Source of the DNA: Clostridia bacterium
GTDB taxonomy: Bacteria; Bacillota; Clostridia; Christensenellales; UMGS416
Assembly: GCA_016938675.1 (NCBI GenBank)
Contig: JAFGUF010000017.1
Coordinates: 1 to 44,567 of the forward strand
Direction of reading: 5' to 3'
Length of the DNA: 44,567 bases
Both the position numbers and the translations under genes were made by a program. The notes under the pieces were generated by a model. That model did not search any database, had not been told where the DNA came from, and was given only the letters and a program-made list of their open reading frames with translations. Positions 39,823-44,567 of the stretch are shown piece after piece (position 1 is the first letter of the stretch; each line of letters begins with the position of its first letter).

Positions 39823-42800
39823 GGCCATTGAAACTGAAAATGACGGCCTTTGGGCCATACAGCGGCACACAGGAAATCGACTTTACGCTGCTTAATAAGA
39901 ACGCCCTTTTCCTGATAACCGGCCCGACAGGATCCGGCAAAACCAGCATATTTGATGCCATATGCTTCGCGCTGTATGGCAGAGCCAGCGGAGACGACCG
40001 CGCATCAAAAGGGCTTCGCAGTGACTTCGCAAAAGCCGACACCCTAACAGAAGCAGAGCTAACATTTGAGCTCAAGGGCAATGAGTACTATATCCGCCGC
40101 GTTCCGGAGCAGGAAAGGCCTGCATCAAGAGGCAAGGGCACGACAACGCAGAAAGCGGACGCTGAGCTAAAAGCAGGCGGCAAGATATACACAGGGATAC
40201 ACGATGTAAACGACAAGATAACAGAGATCATGGGCATCGATGCCGAGCAATTCCGCCAGATAATGATGATACCGCAGGGGGAATTTAGAAAGCTATTAAC
40301 AGCCGACAGCCGTGACCGCGAGAAAATACTCAAAAAACTATTCAACACCAGAATATTTGAACAGATGCAGGAGGAGATAAAAAACCGGGCGAAGTCTCTG
40401 CGCGACAAAAGGCAGAGCCTTAATGAGATGCGCAGGCGTGAGACGGAGAAAATACAATCCGTCGGCAGCGAGGAACTGAAAAAAGAAATCGAGGCGGAAT
40501 ACATAAACTCCGCCAAAGTAATAGCCATAACCAAGGGCATAATTGCAGAACGCGGCAAAGAAGCAGACAGACTGAATAGGGAAATAAAGACGATTACAGC
40601 AGACAGAGACAAACTGATAGAAAAAATGCAGCGCAGCAAGACGGGCAACGAGCTGCTAGGCGACCTGAAAAAAGCTCTCGAAGCAAGAAGCGCACACGAA
40701 GCGGAGAAAGAAAGCATTGAGCAATGCAGAAAGATGGCGCAGCAGGGCGAGCAGGCAAAGGCCATTGAGCCATACGAGGAGAACTATTTAAGGGCGCAGG
40801 ACAACCTAAAAAAGGCAAAGGACAGCCTGGAGATAATCCAAACAGAAATTGAAAAAGAGCAGCAGGAGCTTATCAGCCTGAAAAAGGAGCTGAACAAATA
40901 CCAGTCCGATGAGCACAAGGAATACATAAACACCATCAATTCAAAGATGCTGGAAGCGAAAAGCTTTCTGCCCAAGGTGGAGGCCATAAAGGAGACGCAG
41001 AATAAGATAGATGCGGCGGGCAGGGAGATACAGAAGCTTTCCGGCGAGATAGAATTCCTGAAAGAGAAGATCGAAAAGCAGGAGCGCACAAAAGAAACTT
41101 TGAACGAAAAAATGGAGGCTGCAGATAAAGCGTCAGCGGAACTAAAAGAGCATGAAAAGCAAAGAGACAGCCTGAATGAGACATTCAGCAGATATAAAAA
41201 GCTGGGCGAGAAACTGGAGGAGGAAAGCACCGCCAAGGATGAGATGGCGAGACACAAAAAGGAAACGGCGGAGCTGAAAACCCGGCTTGACGAAAAGGAA
41301 ATAAAGCTGAAGGAAACAAAGCTGGGATATCATAAGAATCAGGCGTATCTGCTGGCGAGAGACTTAAGCGACGGTGATGAATGCCCGGTGTGCGGCTCAA
41401 AGGATCACCCCCGCCTTGCGCAGCCATACAAAAACCCCGTAAGCAAGGATGAGCTTGACACCGAGGAAAGCGAATTCGCAGGGCTGCAGAAAGCCCACAG
41501 CGACAGCCTGAATAAATTCAATGTGGCGGAGGAAAGATACGACAATTTAGGCCGCGCAATAGTGGACATAGTGATAGAGTTGAAGGACGCAATCGACCCT
41601 GAATTCATGGAGTTTGATATATCAGAGCGGGCGGCATACATAAGGCAACAGGCGGAGCAGGCAAACAGCGCACTCAATAGTGTGACGCAACTGATCAAGG
41701 AAAAGACTGAATTCATAGGCGAGGCACAAGGCACAAAGCAGCAGGCGCAGGAGCTATCAGAGAGCATAAAGCAAAACGGCGAAAAGCTAAAGGAGATGGA
41801 AAAGAAAGAAAACGAGCTGCGGATAGAAAACGCGCGGCTGTCATCATCACTGGAAGCGATATATAAGGATGTGCCCCAAAAGGTGCGCACCAAGGAGGCT
41901 CTGGAGGCGGCGGTGGAGAGGCTGAAAGCAATGATAAGCCAGGCAGAGGAAGCAGCGGAATCGGCGCAGCACAAATTCAGCGAAAAGACAGCGGAGATTG
42001 CGCACCAGACTGGCGCGAAAATCGAGCTGGAAGAGGAGATAAAAAGGAAAGACGAGGCAGAGCAGCAAGCGCAGAAGGAGCTGCATGCAAAAATAGACGA
42101 ATCGGTATTTGACGGCGAAGATGCATACCAGAGCGCAAAAACCCATGCGCGCAAGGCGGAAGAATACAAAAAAAGATGCGCTGAGTATGAGGAGAAATCA
42201 ACTCGTATAAAGGCATTGATTGAAGGACTGGAAGAAAAAACTGCGGGAATCCGGTATGAAAACACCACGCAGATGGAGAGTGACATAGAAGAAAAACGAC
42301 AGAAAACAGATGAGCTGAATAAAGCCCTGAGCGAGACAATATCCGCTGCGGAAAGCAACAAGGCGAGCATAGCCGAGATAGAAAAGCTGAGCGGTGAGAT
42401 AGAAAAAATAGAGGATGAATACTTGTTGGTGGGCGAGCTGGCCGACGTGACAAACGGCAGCAACCCAAGGCAGATATCACTGGAAAGATATGTGCTGGCA
42501 GCATACCTCAATGATATATTAATGGCTGCGAACAGGCGGCTGAATGCCATGACATCCGGGCGCTTCCAGCTGGGCATTACGGCGGAACTGGAGAGGCGCA
42601 ACAAGCAGAGCGGGCTGGATTTGGAGGTAATGGACAGCCACACTGGCAAGGCAAGAAACGTGAAATCATTATCCGGCGGTGAGAGCTTCTTGGCGTCTTT
42701 ATCCATGGCGCTTGGTTTATCCGACGTGGTGCAGAGCTACGCGGGGGGCATACAGCTGGACACGATGTTTATAGATGAGGGATTCGGCACTCTTGATGCG

Positions 42801-42959
42801 GAGACATTGGACTGCGCGATTGAGACATTGATTGAATTAAAGCATGCGGGCAGGACGATAGGCATAATATCGCATGTGGCGGAGCTAAAGGAGCGCATTG
42901 ATATACGGCTGGAGGTTACGGGGTCTGCGAGCGGGAGCAGTGCGGAGTTTGTGGTTTAA
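39819..42959 (+). CDS. sbcC: ATPase/coiled-coil subunit SbcC
   Basis: 1046 residues. It is the Rad50-type partner of SbcD: ATP binding drives DNA clamping and nuclease access. Walker A GPTGSGKT is at residues 35-42 and the Q-loop region is IMMIPQGEFRKLL. Two long coiled coils (about 170-510 and 545-850) flank a zinc hook CPVC at about 522-525 (DECPVCGSKDHP). The signature is LSGGESFLASLSMALGLSD and Walker B DTMFIDEGFGTLD near the C-terminus. Long antisense frames here (one 433 codons) are shadows of the coiled-coil codon bias. Confidence 0.96.
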   Translation: MRPLKLKMTAFGPYSGTQEIDFTLLNKNALFLITGPTGSGKTSIFDAICFALYGRASGDDRASKGLRSDFAKADTLTEAELTFELKGNEYYIRRVPEQERPASRGKGTTTQKADAELKAGGKIYTGIHDVNDKITEIMGIDAEQFRQIMMIPQGEFRKLLTADSRDREKILKKLFNTRIFEQMQEEIKNRAKSLRDKRQSLNEMRRRETEKIQSVGSEELKKEIEAEYINSAKVIAITKGIIAERGKEADRLNREIKTITADRDKLIEKMQRSKTGNELLGDLKKALEARSAHEAEKESIEQCRKMAQQGEQAKAIEPYEENYLRAQDNLKKAKDSLEIIQTEIEKEQQELISLKKELNKYQSDEHKEYINTINSKMLEAKSFLPKVEAIKETQNKIDAAGREIQKLSGEIEFLKEKIEKQERTKETLNEKMEAADKASAELKEHEKQRDSLNETFSRYKKLGEKLEEESTAKDEMARHKKETAELKTRLDEKEIKLKETKLGYHKNQAYLLARDLSDGDECPVCGSKDHPRLAQPYKNPVSKDELDTEESEFAGLQKAHSDSLNKFNVAEERYDNLGRAIVDIVIELKDAIDPEFMEFDISERAAYIRQQAEQANSALNSVTQLIKEKTEFIGEAQGTKQQAQELSESIKQNGEKLKEMEKKENELRIENARLSSSLEAIYKDVPQKVRTKEALEAAVERLKAMISQAEEAAESAQHKFSEKTAEIAHQTGAKIELEEEIKRKDEAEQQAQKELHAKIDESVFDGEDAYQSAKTHARKAEEYKKRCAEYEEKSTRIKALIEGLEEKTAGIRYENTTQMESDIEEKRQKTDELNKALSETISAAESNKASIAEIEKLSGEIEKIEDEYLLVGELADVTNGSNPRQISLERYVLAAYLNDILMAANRRLNAMTSGRFQLGITAELERRNKQSGLDLEVMDSHTGKARNVKSLSGGESFLASLSMALGLSDVVQSYAGGIQLDTMFIDEGFGTLDAETLDCAIETLIELKHAGRTIGIISHVAELKERIDIRLEVTGSASGSSAEFVV

Positions 42960-42970
42960 TATTTTTGCAC

Positions 42971-43013
42971 CCTTCAGTCTCGCTTCGCGAGCCAGCTCCC
43001 CTCAAGGGGAGCC
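42971..43013. repeat. minimal E-type repeat R6
   Basis: CCTTCAGTC, hairpin TCGC-TTC-GCGA, then CCAGCTCCCCTCAAGGGGAGCC. It has the same flanks as 19027-19073, 26581-26623 and 31663-31716, with a different inner stem. It directly follows the sbcC stop and may act as its terminator. Confidence 0.65.
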
Positions 43014-43147
43014 TAGGTGTTTTTATAGATTATTTTAGTGATAAAGTTCTTTTTGAGGAAGAGTAAAGGATACTGCTTCGTCTAATAGATTACATAAGAG
43101 GGTGAATCCTTTTAAATTAAGATAGAAATATATGTAAGGAGAAAACA

Positions 43148-44567
43148 ATGTCTGATTTTTATGAAAAAGTAAAAGATATTTATGAGGATGATTTACTAGA
43201 CAGGCCAGCGTTTGCGGAAGCGCTATATAATCTTATTTCCAAACGTAAACCAATTTTGATTGAAGAATATGAAGAAGATTCGGATGGAGAAAGAAAAACT
43301 CCCTCGCTTGTTATTGCACTGGACTCATCTTGGGGTTCTGGAAAAACTCATTTCCTAAATTACTTTGAAAAAACATTAAGGAAATTGAATAAAACAGACG
43401 AAACTAACTTTTATGTAGTTCGCTATAATGCTTGGCTAAATGATGATTTTGATGAACCGCTATTAAGTATTCTGCACAGCATCATTAAAGAACAGCAGCA
43501 CCATGAAGACAGAAGTCAAGAACTAATACAGAAAGGCGTAACACTTTTTAAAGAAACTGTTTTGCCGATAGCGCTTGATATAATTAAAAATAAGACTGGT
43601 TTTGATGCACACAGAGCATATGACATTATGCAAAAAACAAACAGGACTGAGAAATTTTATACCTTTGAAAAATATGAAGAGGCATTAGGAAAAAAGAAAA
43701 AACTTAAGATGGCAATGGAAAAATTTTCTGAAGATAAAAAGGTTGTTGTACTTATTGATGAACTGGACAGATGTCGCCCAACTTATGCGATTGAATTACT
43801 TGAAACAATAAAGCACTATCTTAATGTTAAAAACTATGTGTTTGTTTTTGCTTTGGATAAAGATCAGTTGTCACACTCGATAAAAACGCTATATGGAACG
43901 GGTATGGATTCAAGTGGATATTTGCGGAGATTTTTTGATTATGTACTTAATTTTCCGGTGCCGTGCATGAAAAACTTTTGTACATACTCCTTGAGTGCAA
44001 TTGATATGGAACCAAAAAAGAAACAGGAATTAATATATGATATAGAAAAACTTGCTAACGCTTTAGAATTAAGTTGTAGGGATATGAAAATTATACTGAA
44101 TAATTTTATTATACTTTGGGAAACAATACTAGATTCAGAAACTGTAAATCATTATATTATGGAGGCATATATATTTATTATATCACTTAAATACAAGTTT
44201 CCAAAGGAATATAAAGGCATGCTAGACGGGACTTCCTTTTACAGGCAAAAAGACGAAGAAAGAGAAAAATTTTATAAAAATATTAGAGGCATTAATACAG
44301 AACTCGATAAATTAATTAATATTATTAAAAGTTCCAAAATATTAGCAATGAGTGAAAAAGCAGGGATATCACAAAGAGATTTTGTGGTAGGTGTTGATGA
44401 TAATTATTGTGTCAATTCAGCTAAATATTCTTTTGAAAGAAAACAAAAACTAAAATATGAAAAAGAGCTATTTGCTTATTTTATTGATAATAAAAATCTA
44501 CGTTTCCCTGAATTTGGAGAGATTATTTTGCCGGTATCAAATTTAGCTAAATTACTATTGATTGAAT
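43148..44567 (+). CDS. KAP-family P-loop NTPase, 3' end outside window
   Basis: The ATG at 43148 follows AAGGAG at six bases; the frame is open for 473 codons to the window edge. Residues 57-70 read IALDSSWGSGKTHF (Walker A at 63-67). KVVVLIDELDRCRPTYAIELLETIKHYL at about 198-225 is the Walker B with the ID.LDR signature of KAP NTPases, and FVFALDKDQL follows it as in that family. The usual membrane insert is not seen; the region before Walker B is soluble and charged. KAP proteins occur at membranes, often in mobile or defence loci. The gene is AT-rich compared with sbcC next to it. The missing C-terminus might carry further domains. Confidence 0.85.
   Translation, partial: MSDFYEKVKDIYEDDLLDRPAFAEALYNLISKRKPILIEEYEEDSDGERKTPSLVIALDSSWGSGKTHFLNYFEKTLRKLNKTDETNFYVVRYNAWLNDDFDEPLLSILHSIIKEQQHHEDRSQELIQKGVTLFKETVLPIALDIIKNKTGFDAHRAYDIMQKTNRTEKFYTFEKYEEALGKKKKLKMAMEKFSEDKKVVVLIDELDRCRPTYAIELLETIKHYLNVKNYVFVFALDKDQLSHSIKTLYGTGMDSSGYLRRFFDYVLNFPVPCMKNFCTYSLSAIDMEPKKKQELIYDIEKLANALELSCRDMKIILNNFIILWETILDSETVNHYIMEAYIFIISLKYKFPKEYKGMLDGTSFYRQKDEEREKFYKNIRGINTELDKLINIIKSSKILAMSEKAGISQRDFVVGVDDNYCVNSAKYSFERKQKLKYEKELFAYFIDNKNLRFPEFGEIILPVSNLAKLLLIE

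Noticed and set aside
41405-42706. 433-codon minus-strand frame inside sbcC
   Set aside because: It is antisense to the coiled-coil region of a certain gene, has a Ser/Phe/Leu-rich low-complexity product and no ribosome binding site. It is a shadow of Glu/Lys codon bias.

Overview
The window looks like a chromosomal segment of an anaerobic, low-to-moderate GC Firmicute of the Clostridia type. The evidence is AGGAGG-type ribosome binding sites before most genes, TATAAT/extended -10 promoters, many small lipoproteins and membrane proteins, NPxTG-type cell-wall sorting signals, an XylA and TyrS of the bacterial type, and SbcCD. No rRNA, tRNA, CRISPR array, integrase or transposase is visible. 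The genus cannot be fixed from this sequence.

Layout. (1) 1-12.0 kb: three large exported proteins. The first is an InlB B-repeat protein truncated by the window edge. The other two are paralogous GAGIGGG-repeat (probable beta-helix) proteins with NPNTG/NPRTG sorting signals. A leucine-rich-repeat lipoprotein and a small Imm17-like membrane protein lie between them. (2) 12.1-13.8 kb: three small membrane proteins on the minus strand, two sharing a C-terminal domain. (3) 14.0-17.9 kb: an XRE regulator with a ten-residue tandem-repeat tail, an ECF sigma/anti-sigma pair and a lipoprotein. (4) 18-26 kb: an AAA ATPase, a flavodoxin-like protein, a YibE/F membrane protein, a TM-GAF-like protein translationally coupled to a 49-residue ORF, xylose isomerase with a perfect 16-bp operator-like palindrome, and a lipoprotein. 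(5) 26.7-31.6 kb: an AbiH/SIR2-like gene between repeats, a DUF438/PAS sensor-like protein, membrane proteins and a double-DivIVA-motif protein. (6) 31.8-34.4 kb: a MerR-zinc-ribbon-methyltransferase fusion upstream of an MFS exporter whose promoter has the 19-bp spacer typical of MerR control. (7) 34.8-38.4 kb: two coiled-coil lipoproteins, tyrS and a tubby-like protein. (8) 38.6-44.6 kb: sbcD-sbcC, then a KAP-type P-loop NTPase that runs off the window end.

The most striking regulatory element is upstream of tyrS. A 26-codon leader ORF contains five consecutive Tyr codons and is followed by mutually exclusive hairpins ending in an intrinsic terminator. This has the full logic of trp-operon-style ribosome-mediated attenuation, in a gene that Firmicutes usually control with a T-box. 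I see no canonical T-box in this leader.

Five intergenic gaps, plus one minimal copy next to sbcC, carry a mosaic family of interspersed palindromic repeats. The flanks are conserved while the hairpin stems between them differ in sequence but stay self-complementary. Several AT-rich genes (20110-20961, 22540-23678, 26711-27715, 43148-end) differ in composition from their neighbours and look acquired. Two of them belong to families linked to phage defence.
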